Assembly: GCA_963759095.1 (NCBI GenBank)
Contig: CAVWYF010000028.1
Location: 182,746-246,745 of the forward strand
Length of the DNA: 64,000 nucleotides
Direction: 5' to 3'
DNA from: Anderseniella sp963759095
GTDB taxonomy: Bacteria; Pseudomonadota; Alphaproteobacteria; Rhizobiales; Aestuariivirgaceae
The notes below the pieces were generated by a model, which did no database searches, had not been told where the DNA came from, and saw only the letters and a list, made by a program, of their open reading frames with translations. A program made the position numbers and the translations under genes. Of this stretch, positions 34,611-43,719 are shown one piece after another; the stretch's first letter is position 1; every line of letters begins with the position of its first letter.

Positions 34611-35923
34611 CTGATATGGCTTTCGCCATTTGCCGGAGCGGCCATCTATTCGGCCTTTGGCATAAATCGGGTCGCGCGCCGGGCTTCGGGAATCAGCCGA
34701 GACCCCGGTTCGAACATCGAGTTCGCAGATCACTCCACGTTTGACACAACAAGGCTAGACGCCGGTATTCGCCCTATCGCTGACGTCGGCTCGCAGATAA
34801 CAGAACTTCCTCTAACGCAGGGAAACCGCGTTTCGATGCTCCAAGGTGGGGCCCAAGCCTACCCCGAAATGCTGTCATCGATCGCCAACGCTCGTTGCAG
34901 TATTGCTTTGACGACCTACATATTTCGGCTTGATGAAGTTGGTTCCGAGTTCGTGGCCGCGTTGATCGCAGCGCGCAAGCGCGGTGTAGCGGTGCGAGTT
35001 CTCGTCGATGGGATTGGCAGCGGTTACTTCTTCTCTCCAGTTGTCCGCCGATTGCGAAGTGCCAGAATAACTACGATGCGATTTATGCACGATTGGCGGC
35101 CTTGGCGAATGTCATTCGTCAATCTGAGAAATCATAAAAAGCTCATTATCATTGACGGAGTCGTGGGGTTCGCTGGCGGATTGAACTTAAGCAGAGAAAA
35201 CACCCTCACCGGAACCGGCAAGCGCAAGGTCGATGACATTCATTTTCGGGTGGACGGTCCTGTTGTAGCTCAACTGATGATCAGCTTTGCCGAAGACTGG
35301 CATTTCTCGACCGGCGAAACGCTCGACGCCAGCGCTTGGTGGCCCATGATCGGACGAAAAGGAAACGTCATTGCGCGGGGCATAAGTTCGGGCCCAGATG
35401 AGGATGTTGGCAGTATAGAGACAATCTTTGCCACCGCACTGGGTCAGGCTAAGCGCAGCATCCGGATTGTTACGCCGTATTTCCTGCCCGATGAGAGACT
35501 GAAATCTGCCATCATTTTGGCCGGGCTTCGAGGCGTGCAGGTCGAACTTGTAATACCGGACCGGTCAGACCACGTTGTAATGGATTGGGCGATGCGAGCG
35601 CATTTGTCATTTTTCCCTGTCGAAAGAATGAAGTGCTTTGGGACTCCAAACCCCTTCGATCATTCCAAATTGCTCACCGTCGACGGGAAGTGGTGCGCGG
35701 TCGGCAGCGCAAACTGGGACGTCCGCAGCTTGCGATTGAATTTTGAGTTTCTGCTTGAATGTTATGATAAGGATATGGTCACGGCAATTGATGCGCTCAT
35801 CGATGAAAAAATCTCACAGGCCAAACCTCTTACGTCTGCCTGTTTGACAGCGCGCCCGTTGATGGTGCGTCTGCGAGACGCCAGCGCGCGACTTTTTCTG
35901 CCATACATATGAGGGGCTGATAT

Positions 35924-36661
35924 ATGGAAAAGCTGCTAGATAGGTTCATGAAGAGGCGTCGCCTCCGCGGCGGCTCCGGAGCAAGCGGCAAGAAACGCTG
36001 TTTGACGATCATCAGCTGGAACCTACTTCATCGTTCAGGCGCGCTCTTGGACGACATTGCAGCACTCATCGAACAGGAAGAGCCAGACGTCTTGCTGATG
36101 CAGGAGGCAACTGCGGTGATCGAGGGTCTACCAGAACTGGTTGGCGGTCGGCTCTATGAGCAACCCTGGCCCGGGAAGAGGCACGGGCTTGCTGCGTGGA
36201 GTTCGAACAGAGTTGCCGAACTTCAGATCGTTAAGGCTTCCGGCATCGAAAATGCCCGGACGCCTGCCTACTCGATTTGCGCAGTTGCTGGAAGTCAACG
36301 GTATCACGATCGCTAACGTTCATTTGTCGCATGGGCAAGTCCTCAACCGTCGACAGTTGCGGATGATTGCCAGATCCACCGAGGGACCAACAGCGATCAT
36401 AGGAGACTATAACTCGTTGGGACCAACTCCTTTGCGTGGATTCTCCGATGTCGGCCCTAGGGGTTCAACGCACCATGCCCAAGACATCGTCCCTTTTCGC
36501 CTGGACCGATGCATGGTGCGCGACTTAGAATGTGTCCGGTCTCGGATTTTACAACGGGGGCCTTCCGATCATCGGCCCATTCGGCTCGAATTCATCTGTC
36601 CAAGTTGCATAGGTCGGGATCTTTGGGAGACCGAATGTGACGCAGGTTCAAGATCTCTACT
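35924..36661 (+). pseudogene. Endonuclease/exonuclease/phosphatase (EEP) family gene, frameshifted and 3'-truncated
   Basis: The first frame (35924-36240) gives KKRCLTIISWNLLHRSGALL, DVLLMQEATAVI and HGLAAWSSNRVAELQIVK. The family pattern then continues in another frame with LPASKMPGRLPTRFAQLLEV, ITIANVHLSHGQ, IIGDYNSLG and SDHRPIRLEF. A one-base indel near 36225-36240 explains this. The metal and catalytic motifs (WN, QE, GDYN, SDHRP) are present across the two frames. The natural 3' end is replaced by an IS6 element starting at 36662. It sits 11 bp after the cardiolipin synthase gene, as ybhP-type EEP genes do beside clsB. Confidence 0.8.
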
Positions 36662-37471
36662 GGCATTGTCAGAGAAACTCGAACTTGCCTGCCAAATCCC
36701 TGCGACCGTTAAAACTCAAACCGCCAGTTGACGCCATTCAGCCAGGGCAGCGGCACGGTTGAGTTTGAAGTTCTGGCGATCGTAGAGGTGGCGTTCTTGA
36801 TTGAAGTGGTTGTGGACTGAAGAGTGGACTGAGGCGAATTTCTGAAGCGACTTTGCACTCCTGAACTTCGCCATTGCTCGCTCTCGTCGCCGGAACGGCT
36901 TATGCGAATTCTCTGCTCGATTGTTCAGCCAACGGCCTGTTGCCTGGCGGGCTTCGTTACCGATCTCCTTCCTGGCCGCACGGTAGGAACGCAGACGGTC
37001 CGTCACAATCACTTCCGGACGACCGTAACGTTTCATCGCTTTCCTCAGAAATCTCAGTGCAGCCTTGCGGTCTCGCTTCTTTGTGACAAACGTTTCATGG
37101 ACTTCCTCTTCGAGATCAACGGCCCGCCAGAGGTAGTGGATTTCGCCATTGATACGCACGAAAACTTCGTCAAGATGCCATTTCCACTGCCGCATACCCT
37201 GCATGGAATTTGACCGCTTCTTTCTGATTTCCGATGCGAACATTGGCCTAAAATGGTTCCACCAGGCACGCACGGTTTCGTAGCTGATTTCAATTCCGCG
37301 CTCGTGAAGAAGGTCTTCGACCTGGCGCAACGAGAGTGGATAGCGAACGTACATCATGACCACCAGGCGGATGATGACGGGCGAAGTCTTGAAATAGCGG
37401 AATGGATTTCTCATCCGAAAACGCTAGGAGCCTCGCCGCGTCAGCTCAAGTGGGTTTGCTCTGACATTGCC
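36662..37471 (-). mobile_element. IS6 family insertion sequence (complete)
   Basis: About 810 bp. Ends are inverted repeats: left GGCATTGTCAGAGAAACTC, right (reverse complement) GGCAATGTCAGAGCAAACC. Size and end motif are typical of IS6/IS26-like elements. It abuts the 3' end of the EEP gene. I did not find an 8-bp target duplication. Confidence 0.9.
36716..37414 (-). CDS. IS6 family transposase
   Basis: A 232-residue transposase, normal for IS6. N-terminal HTH (YPLSLRQVEDLLHERGIEIS), then the DDE core: WHLDEVFVRINGEIHYLWRA, VIVTDRLRSYRAA and NNRAENSHKPFRRRERAMAK. The frame is complete. A diverged fragment of a related element lies at 32785-33126. Confidence 0.94.
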   Translation of the reverse strand: MRNPFRYFKTSPVIIRLVVMMYVRYPLSLRQVEDLLHERGIEISYETVRAWWNHFRPMFASEIRKKRSNSMQGMRQWKWHLDEVFVRINGEIHYLWRAVDLEEEVHETFVTKKRDRKAALRFLRKAMKRYGRPEVIVTDRLRSYRAARKEIGNEARQATGRWLNNRAENSHKPFRRRERAMAKFRSAKSLQKFASVHSSVHNHFNQERHLYDRQNFKLNRAAALAEWRQLAV

Positions 37472-37618
37472 CGGCACATTTCTACCGGATAGCGCAATTG
37501 CGGATGACGGCAGCTCTCGGGTGATCAGCAGACTCTATATCATAGCGAGCGCTACTTCTGCTTTGGGGCAAAAGCCCCCGTCACCTAGAGCCAGTCCTAC
37601 GGCAGCTATTGCGAAGTC

Positions 37619-37839
37619 ATTTTTGCGATCCGCAGTCGCCTTGGCAACGCGGGTCAAACGAAAATACCAACCGTCTGTTGCGACAATATCTGCCGCGCGG
37701 AACTGATTTGTCGGTGCATTCCCAGGTAAAGCTAGGCGCAATTGCAAGGCAGTTGAACGAACGGCCACGCAAGACCTTGCAATATCAAACTCCAGCTGAG
37801 AAGTTCGCAGAGTGTGTTGCGGCGATCAGTTGAATCCAC
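37619..37839 (+). pseudogene. IS30 3'-end fragment
   Basis: Reads FCDPQSPWQRGSNENTNRLL to AEKFAECVAAIS and continues through GTTGAATCCAC; it is identical, as far as I can see, to the last 220 bp of the IS30 at 33382-34610. The bases between the IS6 end and this fragment (37,472-37,618) hold no recognisable gene. The identity suggests a recent deletion of a second full IS30 copy. Confidence 0.88.
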
Positions 37840-37841
37840 AG

Positions 37842-37889
37842 CACAAAGCTGCCGTGTGACGAGGCGACCGCTGATGTCTGCTTGTGACC
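37842..37889. repeat. Intergenic repeat half adjoining IS1182 copy C
   Basis: CAGCACAAAGCTGCCGTGTG, ACGAGGCGACCGCTGATGTC and TGCTTGTGACC: the inner half of the dispersed repeat, ending in GACC exactly where IS1182 copy C begins. The other half (GACCCGGAACGGACATC) lies at 39570 beyond the element. Confidence 0.8.
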
Positions 37890-39569
37890 CAGACTGTGTA
37901 AAAACGCTCGCTGGGCTGCCCCGTGTGATGAGGTGTTGGGCCTGGATTGTTTTGCCGCGGGCATTTTCGGTTTGGCGGTTTTGGGTGGTTGATTGGAGCT
38001 TCTGTCGGGATTTGACGGTTCTGAGCGGTGATTTGGGGTGATATTTGCGTAAAAGGAGCCCGACGAGCGCCTACGCCCTCATCGCTGCCATCAGCGGGCC
38101 GATACCCAGGATATTCATGACACGCTTGAGATTATAGGCCAGCACATGCAGGGCCATTTCGGTTGAGACCCGTTTCAGTGTCTTCATCTGGAAGTGTGTG
38201 GACCCCATCCAGGATTTGATGGTGCCGAAGGGGTGTTCAACCGTTTCGCGCCGCTGGCGCATCTTTTCGGGATTCTCGTCGAGTCGTTGCTGGACAGCCT
38301 CAAGAACGTGCTCGTGCTCCCAACGTGTGATCCGGCGCTCCTTGCCCGTGGTGCAGTGATGCTTGATGGCGCAAGCCTGGCAGGCATTGGTCCAGTAGCG
38401 GCGCAGGACCAGCCCCTTTTCCTCGTTGGTATAATGATAGATCAGACGTTCACCGGCAGGACAGATGTAAACGTCGTCTAACGCCACGTAGACAAAATCC
38501 TGTTTGCCAAACCGGCCCTTGGCCTTAGCGCCTGAGGTTAGCGGCTTTGGAAGTGTGACAGTGATGCCGGCTTCATCGCATGCCAGAATCTCCTCGCTTG
38601 AGGAGTAACCTCGATCAGCAACGACATCCAGCGCGTCTGTCTCCAGGACCGCTTTCGTATGCTGGGCCATGTTGGACAGTTGCGCCCGGTCGGTACCGAC
38701 GTTGGTAACATCATGGGCAACGATCAGATGGTGTTTGATGTCCACTGCAGCCTGCACATTATAACCAACCACACCTGAACCCCGGCCACTTGTGGCCATG
38801 GAGCGGGCATCGGGATCGGTCAGGGATATTTGCTGGTCGGCGCCGCAAGCATCGCGGCCTCAAGCTTTTTCAGGCGCTGCATCTCCTCCTTGAGCTTGGC
38901 GATCTTGTCGTTCAGGCGAACCGTCGAGGTCTCGCGTGCCTGGGACGGCTCTTGCCGGTCGGCACTGTCCAGTTGATGCAGATAGCGCTCGACGCTTTCC
39001 TCGATCTGCTCCAGGCGCCGCTTCATCTTGTTGCGCGTGAAGTTCCGGTCCCGGTTGTTGACCGCCTTGAACTTGGAGCCATCGATCGCCACGCTGGCAT
39101 CGCTAAACAGGTCAAGCTGACGGCACAGGCCAACAAACCTGGTGCACACCTTGCGGATCGCCGGGCCATTGTCTTTGCGGAAGTCGGCGATCGTCTTGTG
39201 GTCCGGTGCCAGACGGCCCGTCAGCCACATAACCTCGACATTGCGCCCGGCCTCGCGCTCAAGACGCCTGCTCGATTGAACCCGGTTGAGATAGCCGTAG
39301 ACATACAACTTCAACAATACTGATGGATGATAACTCGGTCGGCCGGTCGCGCGTGGTTCAACCCGATCAAACCCAAGCACTGCCAGATCAAGCTCATCAA
39401 CGAAAACATCCACCACCCGAACTGGGTTGTCTTCACCAATGTAGTCATCAAGCCGCTCGGGAAACAAAGTACCCTGCTCGCGGTCAACACCTTCAACAAA
39501 TCGCTTCATGAAACCCTCCCGCAAAAGGACAGGAGAATCATACCACAATTGACGTTTTTACACAGTCTG
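37890..39569 (-). mobile_element. IS1182-type insertion sequence, copy C (complete ends, frameshifted transposase)
   Basis: About 1,680 bp with ends CAGACTGTGTAAAAACG in inverted orientation, flanked by direct GACC repeats (37886-37889 and 39570-39573), consistent with a 4-bp target duplication. It lies within the dispersed repeat. Orientation is opposite to copy B and the same as copy A. Confidence 0.92.
38071..39509 (-). pseudogene. IS1182 family transposase (copy C), frameshifted
   Basis: Same protein as copies A and B, but one base is missing near 38837-38840: copy A reads GCTGGTCCGGCGCCG where this copy reads GCTGGTCGGCGCCG. The first frame ends after AMLAAPTSKYP and the rest, from MATSGRGSGVVG, is in another frame. 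Translation should give an inactive N-terminal fragment unless the deletion is a sequencing error. Confidence 0.88.
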
Positions 39570-39621
39570 GACCCGGAACGGACATCGGCGCGGCCCAAGG
39601 AATTTGACCATCCGCTGCAAA

Positions 39622-39921
39622 TCACACTACGGGAGAAGTTGTCGAGAGAAGTTGGCCAAGATCAGCGCAAAGACCCGCCCGCTCAGTGTCGGATTGCGAG
39701 CTGACCGAAACGTATTCACCGGCTGCCATCGACATCGCGCCTGCGACCAGCCCGGCGACCCCAGCAATTAAAATGCTGGTTCTGTCGGACGAGGCCGCTG
39801 CGACGCCGACAATCAGGCTGGCGGTTGAGATGATGCCGTCATTGGCGCCCAGAACCGCCGCGCGCAACCAGCCAATTCGATGGATGAATTGATGTTCACG
39901 TCTTGGAGTTGAATTACTCAC
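39622..39921 (-). pseudogene. VIT1/CCC1 family metal transporter, N-terminal fragment
   Basis: From GTG 39921 (AAGGAAAGG upstream) the minus strand gives RREHQFIHRIGWLRAAVLGA, NDGIISTASLIVGVAAASS and AGAMSMAAGEYVSVSSQSDT, the diagnostic N-terminal half of VIT-family Fe/Mn transporters. After ERA the similarity stops and the frame ends 18 residues later; the remaining three helices are missing. The break lies about 115 bp from IS1182 copy C, so an IS-associated deletion is a likely cause. Confidence 0.82.
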
Positions 39922-40136
39922 GTCGACCTTTCCTTCGTCACCATCAGCTTTGCGCGTATCGTCACTGCCATTACACTGATTCTTGCGAGCAGAAAAATTG
40001 AGCTTCACCGAAATTGCGAACAAATTTTCGGTATTGATTTTCCTTGGCTCAAGCGACATTTTCCTGCCACACAGCATGACTGGCCCAGACCGGCATTTTA
40101 GCGTCTCGCGCCGGCTCGAAATAGAAAGGCTCGAAA

Positions 40137-41237
40137 TTGCGCCGGAAAAAGCCACATCTCGTCGTCTCCAAACGAGCGGCGCCCGGAGCGTCGCCTGGAA
40201 CGTTAATCGCCGACCCAAATGCGGTCGAGACAGACATTTCGGCCATTTCCTATGGTGCCGATAAAATTGGCGAAGCGCATGATTGCCAGGCAACCGATCT
40301 TGCCGAGCTGCGTGGCAAGGCGCCGGTGCTCTGGATTGATGTCGCGGGGCTTGCCGATGTCACAGCCATTGAAACTGTCGGCGACGCATTCGGGCTTCAC
40401 CGACTGGCTCTGGAGGATGTCATCAACGTCCACCAGCGGCCGAAAGCCGAGGCGTATGAGGACCATGTCTTCATTGTTTTTCAGATGCTATTTCACGGGC
40501 AGACGGCCCACGGCGAACAGGTATCGATGTTCATAGGCGATAATTATGTGCTGACATTCCAGGAACGGCCCGGCGATTGCTTCGGCCCGGTTCGCGATCG
40601 GCTGCGGCGCAACAAGGGGCGCATTCGGCAGCTTGGTGCTGATTACCTGGGGTATGCGCTTATCGATGCGGCAATCGACAGCTATTTCCCGATCCTTGAA
40701 ACGCTGGGAGAGGAAATTGAAGCGCTGGAAGATGAAGTCGTCGCAAATCCGAAACCGATCCTTGTAGATCAGCTTCACCGGATCAAGCGCGAACTCCTAG
40801 CCCTGAGACGCGCCGTCTGGCCGACGCGCGAGATGCTGAACACACTTATTCGAGATGAACTGCCTCAAATCAGCGACACAACGCGGCCTTATCTGCGCGA
40901 TTGTTATGATCACGCGATCCAGCTGATGGACATCGTGGAAACCTATCGCGAGATCGCATCAAGCTTGCTTGATGTGTATCTTTCAAGTCTCAGCGCCCGC
41001 ATGAACGAGGTCATGAAGGTCCTGACGATTATTGCGACGATCTTCATTCCCCTTGGGTTTGTCGCCAGCCTTTATGGCATGAATTTCGACCGCTCCTCAC
41101 CATTCAATATGCCGGAGCTTGGCTGGCGGTTCGGCTATCCGTTCGCACTTCTGGTGATGTCCGCGATTTTCGCCGGCCTTGTTTGGTTTTTTAGGCGCCG
41201 TGGATGGATCGGGTCGGACATCAGCGAGGATAAATGA
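40137..41237 (+). CDS. corA: CorA family magnesium/cobalt transporter
   Basis: A 366-residue divalent-cation channel: long cytoplasmic domain, then two C-terminal helices with the selectivity motif YGMNF (ASLYGMNFDRSSPFNMPELG). The preceding TM1 segment is VLTIIATIFIPLGFVA. TTG at 40137 is the apparent start with AAAGG about eight bases upstream; the next ATG lies far inside. The C-terminal ends in basic residues (FRRRGWIG) as usual. Transcribed away from the truncated VIT gene. Confidence 0.93.
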   Translation: MRRKKPHLVVSKRAAPGASPGTLIADPNAVETDISAISYGADKIGEAHDCQATDLAELRGKAPVLWIDVAGLADVTAIETVGDAFGLHRLALEDVINVHQRPKAEAYEDHVFIVFQMLFHGQTAHGEQVSMFIGDNYVLTFQERPGDCFGPVRDRLRRNKGRIRQLGADYLGYALIDAAIDSYFPILETLGEEIEALEDEVVANPKPILVDQLHRIKRELLALRRAVWPTREMLNTLIRDELPQISDTTRPYLRDCYDHAIQLMDIVETYREIASSLLDVYLSSLSARMNEVMKVLTIIATIFIPLGFVASLYGMNFDRSSPFNMPELGWRFGYPFALLVMSAIFAGLVWFFRRRGWIGSDISEDK

Positions 41238-41282
41238 CGTAATACTGTTCCGATCTTCGCGACAGCCGTTGATTTCTGGAAT

Positions 41283-41335
41283 TGGCACATAGCTGCCGTG
41301 TGACGAGGTGGGCGAAGAGGTCTGCTTTTGACCCA
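41283..41335. repeat. Copy of the dispersed intergenic repeat after corA
   Basis: TTGGCACATAGCTGCCGTGT, GACGAGGTGGGCGAAGAGGT and CTGCTTTTGACCCAAACC in order, uninterrupted, 45 bp after the corA stop. It mixes the two variants seen elsewhere (GCTGCCGTGTGACGAGG and GCGAAGAGGTCTGCTTTT). Confidence 0.78.
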
Positions 41336-41427
41336 AACCGGAAGTGACAAACAGCCTTCGTAGACATCCTCCGTCGCTAGCCGTAGACTACCGTTGCGCG
41401 TGTCGATAAGCAGAGATGGGGGAAGCC

Positions 41428-42162
41428 ATGTGTTGGAGTTCAACCGTGTCAATCACCATGGTTGGCGTCGGCGCTGTGGCGACTGGTGTGGTCGCAGTTC
41501 GCGGGCAACCGCGGGCTATTTGGCTGACGCTCGGATATTTCACTGTTATGGAGGCGCTTCAGGCAATAGGCTATGCCGTGGTTGATCAGTGCGGTACCAT
41601 GAGCAACCAGACGATCACACTGCTTTCCTACCTACATATCGTCTTCCAACCCTTCTTCATAAATGCCTTTGCCATGGAACTGGTGCCGGGTCCAGTAAAG
41701 GAACGGCTACGGCACGGCGTCTATCTTTGTTGTGCAGTGTCCTCCGCGGTGATGTTGGCTCAGCTCTACCCCTTAGAGTGGGCTGGAAACTGCCGCCTCG
41801 GGGACCCGCTTTGCGGAGCAGAGCTTTGCCTGGCATCTGGCGAGTGGCATATAGCCTGGAGTATCCCGTTAAATGGCCTCTTGCGGCCCTTGGAGGATGC
41901 CATAGGGATTCATTCGGGCTTGCCCACCTATTTTCTGGCGGCTTTTCTGCTGCCACTGGCTTACCGATCCTGGCGCATTGTGGTTTTCCACGCTCTTGCA
42001 GGGCCAACTCTGGCCACCTTGCTGACAAACAATCCCAACGAGATACCCGCAATTTGGCGCATGTTTTCCGTTGGTATCGTGCTGATCGGATTGAGCCCCC
42101 TGATCCGCCAAAACTTTGAAACAAAGGTTTGGTGGGCTTGGCCCAAGTCCTGGCAAAGCTGA
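41428..42162 (+). CDS. Multi-pass membrane protein, DUF5765-like
   Basis: A 244-residue protein with about seven hydrophobic helices. It begins MCWSSTVSITMVGVGAVATG; an initial MCWS and similar helix layout are features I associate with DUF5765 membrane proteins, but this is recognition from memory. A cluster of Cys in the loop after helix four (NCRLGDPLCGAELCLASGEW) could form disulfides. The ATG at 41428 has GGGGGAA upstream. Function unknown. Confidence 0.65.
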   Translation: MCWSSTVSITMVGVGAVATGVVAVRGQPRAIWLTLGYFTVMEALQAIGYAVVDQCGTMSNQTITLLSYLHIVFQPFFINAFAMELVPGPVKERLRHGVYLCCAVSSAVMLAQLYPLEWAGNCRLGDPLCGAELCLASGEWHIAWSIPLNGLLRPLEDAIGIHSGLPTYFLAAFLLPLAYRSWRIVVFHALAGPTLATLLTNNPNEIPAIWRMFSVGIVLIGLSPLIRQNFETKVWWAWPKSWQS

Positions 42163-42720
42163 GCGTGACCGGTTTGGACCCCGACCTGCGCAACTTTAGT
42201 GGTTTTTAGCTTGCTGGCATTACGTGCTCTTAGATGAGGCTACAGATCTACACGGTTGGACGGTCCAAGCGACGTGTAGGGTGAGATTTTCAAGATGATT
42301 GTCTCTTGTTGGCACTAAGCGGACTCGCTGCAGCCGATCGTAAAGAGTCCGTTGTTGACCCAAATGCGACATTCTGAAGTTGACCCCACCTGACGTTGGC
42401 GCTGAACTCGGTGAATGGCAGTTGCTGGCACATAGCCGACATGTGACTTGAGCCAGAAGACGTCCGCTTTGCGTGCGAAAGCTGCCATTCTCTAAAGGCA
42501 AGTCCAACGGCAACTGTGGGCCGGAAGTGCCGGTGCCAGAAGACATGGTGAAGGTCTCAAGTGGGCTCCAAACTGCCATTCGCTGCACCATCGACCGATG
42601 ACCACAACTGGCACCGGGAGGGCGTCCAACTGCGATTCCCGGAATGCCTGCCAATGGCGACATTGGTTGTCCAATTGACAGTAACGAGCAGTTGTTGTGA
42701 TCCAAAAACCGGGAGAGACG
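42163..42720. repeat. Gene-free stretch made of decayed intergenic repeats
   Basis: No supported gene in 558 bp. At 42308: TTGGCACTAAGCGGACTCGC then GAGTCCGTTGTTGACCCAAA and TGCGACATTCTG. At 42423: CTGGCACATAGCCGACATGT followed by GACGTCCGCTTTGCGTGCG. Scattered units (GCTGCCATTC, ACTGCCATTCGCTG) suggest further, older copies. Frames that stay open here on the minus strand have no family similarity. Confidence 0.65.
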
Positions 42721-43719
42721 TCAGTCATAATATCCCGCTCGAACCGTTGCGCCAATGAAATTGCAGATCAGCCGCTCGGCATGTACCAGGGTCATGTTGC
42801 CATTTTCATAGGCAGGTGAAATCTCGACGAGGTCCATTCCCAGGACGCGACCCTTGCTGACCAGACCATGAATTAGTTTGTGTATTTGGACCCAGTTCAG
42901 CCCGCCAGGAGTTGGTGCGTTCACTGCGGGCATGATCGTCGGATCAAGTCCATCGGCATCAACAGTGAGATAGTACGGTCCGCCGTCCGGAATCTGGTCG
43001 AGCACAGCAGCGATGCCAATGTCGTGCATTTCGTAGGCTGAAATCAGTTTTGCGCCATAGGATCTTGCGGCTTCGACATCTTCACTTCTTGCGCTGCCGA
43101 CGCCACGCAGGCCGATCTGAAAAATGTCGCCGATCCAGTCCATTTCAGATGCACGCCGTATCCCGCTGGAATACCCGTCTCGGACGCCATTCACACTGTC
43201 GCGCCAATCCATATGCGCATCTACCTGGATCAGCGTCACTTTTTCGTCTTTTGGCAAAGCCCGCATAATCGGGATCGGGATACCGTGATCACCGCCAAGC
43301 GTGATCAACGTTGCGCCCGACTGAAATATTTTCTCAGCTGCTGCTTGCGCGCGCCGGTAGTGTTCATATGGATCGAATGTATCTGACGTAACGTTGCCGC
43401 AATCAACGACCTTCACCGGACGATTGTCCAGCAGCGGGCCGCCAAGATCCCAATCGAAATGAACGCGGGTGCGGGGCTCCTCCCAGGCAGCATCCTGAGC
43501 ATTTTGACGAATGGCATCAGGCGCTCGGCTTTGATCATTTGCAAGGTCGCCTACAATGTATGGCAAGCCAAAAGGAACGCCCAGAATCGCAATATCGGCG
43601 TCAAGCTCGTCCAGATCGAGTGCCAGAGGGAAGCCCAGGAAGCTGTTCGCAGACCCTGGGGGCGCTTTTGTAACTTCATCCTTCATACTGGGGCGCCCAT
43701 CTGCGGTTGCATTTTTCAC
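42721..43719 (-). CDS. Ureohydrolase (agmatinase/arginase family)
   Basis: A 332-residue Mn-dependent ureohydrolase that would split a guanidino compound into urea and an amine. Metal motifs: GGDHGIPIPIMRAL, VDAHMDWRDSVNG and TVDADGLDPTIMPAVNAPTP, all with the ligands in place. The C-terminal GMDLVEISPAYENGNMT is also typical. The N-terminal extension (MKNATADGRPSMKDEVTK) may start at the second Met. Substrate uncertain (agmatine, guanidinobutyrate or similar). It stands alone between repeat-filled gaps, with a second ureohydrolase at 46258. Confidence 0.88.
   Translation of the reverse strand: MKNATADGRPSMKDEVTKAPPGSANSFLGFPLALDLDELDADIAILGVPFGLPYIVGDLANDQSRAPDAIRQNAQDAAWEEPRTRVHFDWDLGGPLLDNRPVKVVDCGNVTSDTFDPYEHYRRAQAAAEKIFQSGATLITLGGDHGIPIPIMRALPKDEKVTLIQVDAHMDWRDSVNGVRDGYSSGIRRASEMDWIGDIFQIGLRGVGSARSEDVEAARSYGAKLISAYEMHDIGIAAVLDQIPDGGPYYLTVDADGLDPTIMPAVNAPTPGGLNWVQIHKLIHGLVSKGRVLGMDLVEISPAYENGNMTLVHAERLICNFIGATVRAGYYD

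Larger units (their letters stand above)
33274..35912 (+). pseudogene. Cardiolipin synthase / phospholipase D family gene interrupted by IS30
   Basis: The gene starts at ATG 33274 (GGAGGAGG upstream) with MVFGILAMLHIVVAATGTTH and RSAIGWIG, a PLDc_N membrane segment, then is broken by IS30 at 33382. It resumes at 34611 with LIWLSPFAGAAIYSAFGINR. Joined, the product is about 469 residues, normal for bacterial cardiolipin synthases. Both HKD motifs survive downstream (NHKKLIIIDG, DHSKLLTVDG). A GTG at 34581 inside the IS end opens an in-frame fusion (MCCGDQLNPHLIWLS...), so a protein lacking the first helix could still be made. An EEP-family gene follows, as in the E. coli clsB(ybhO)-ybhP pair. 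Confidence 0.88.

Noticed and set aside
37535..37768. A minus-strand frame across the IS6/IS30 junction
   Set aside because: Most of it is antisense to the IS30 fragment; the remaining 25 residues match nothing I know.
39922..40136. A metal-sensing riboswitch upstream of corA
   Set aside because: I could not find the conserved M-box elements; the leader shows only unremarkable sequence.
42220..42705. A 161-codon minus-strand frame between the DUF5765-like gene and the ureohydrolase
   Set aside because: It runs through two decayed copies of the intergenic repeat and has no recognisable domain.
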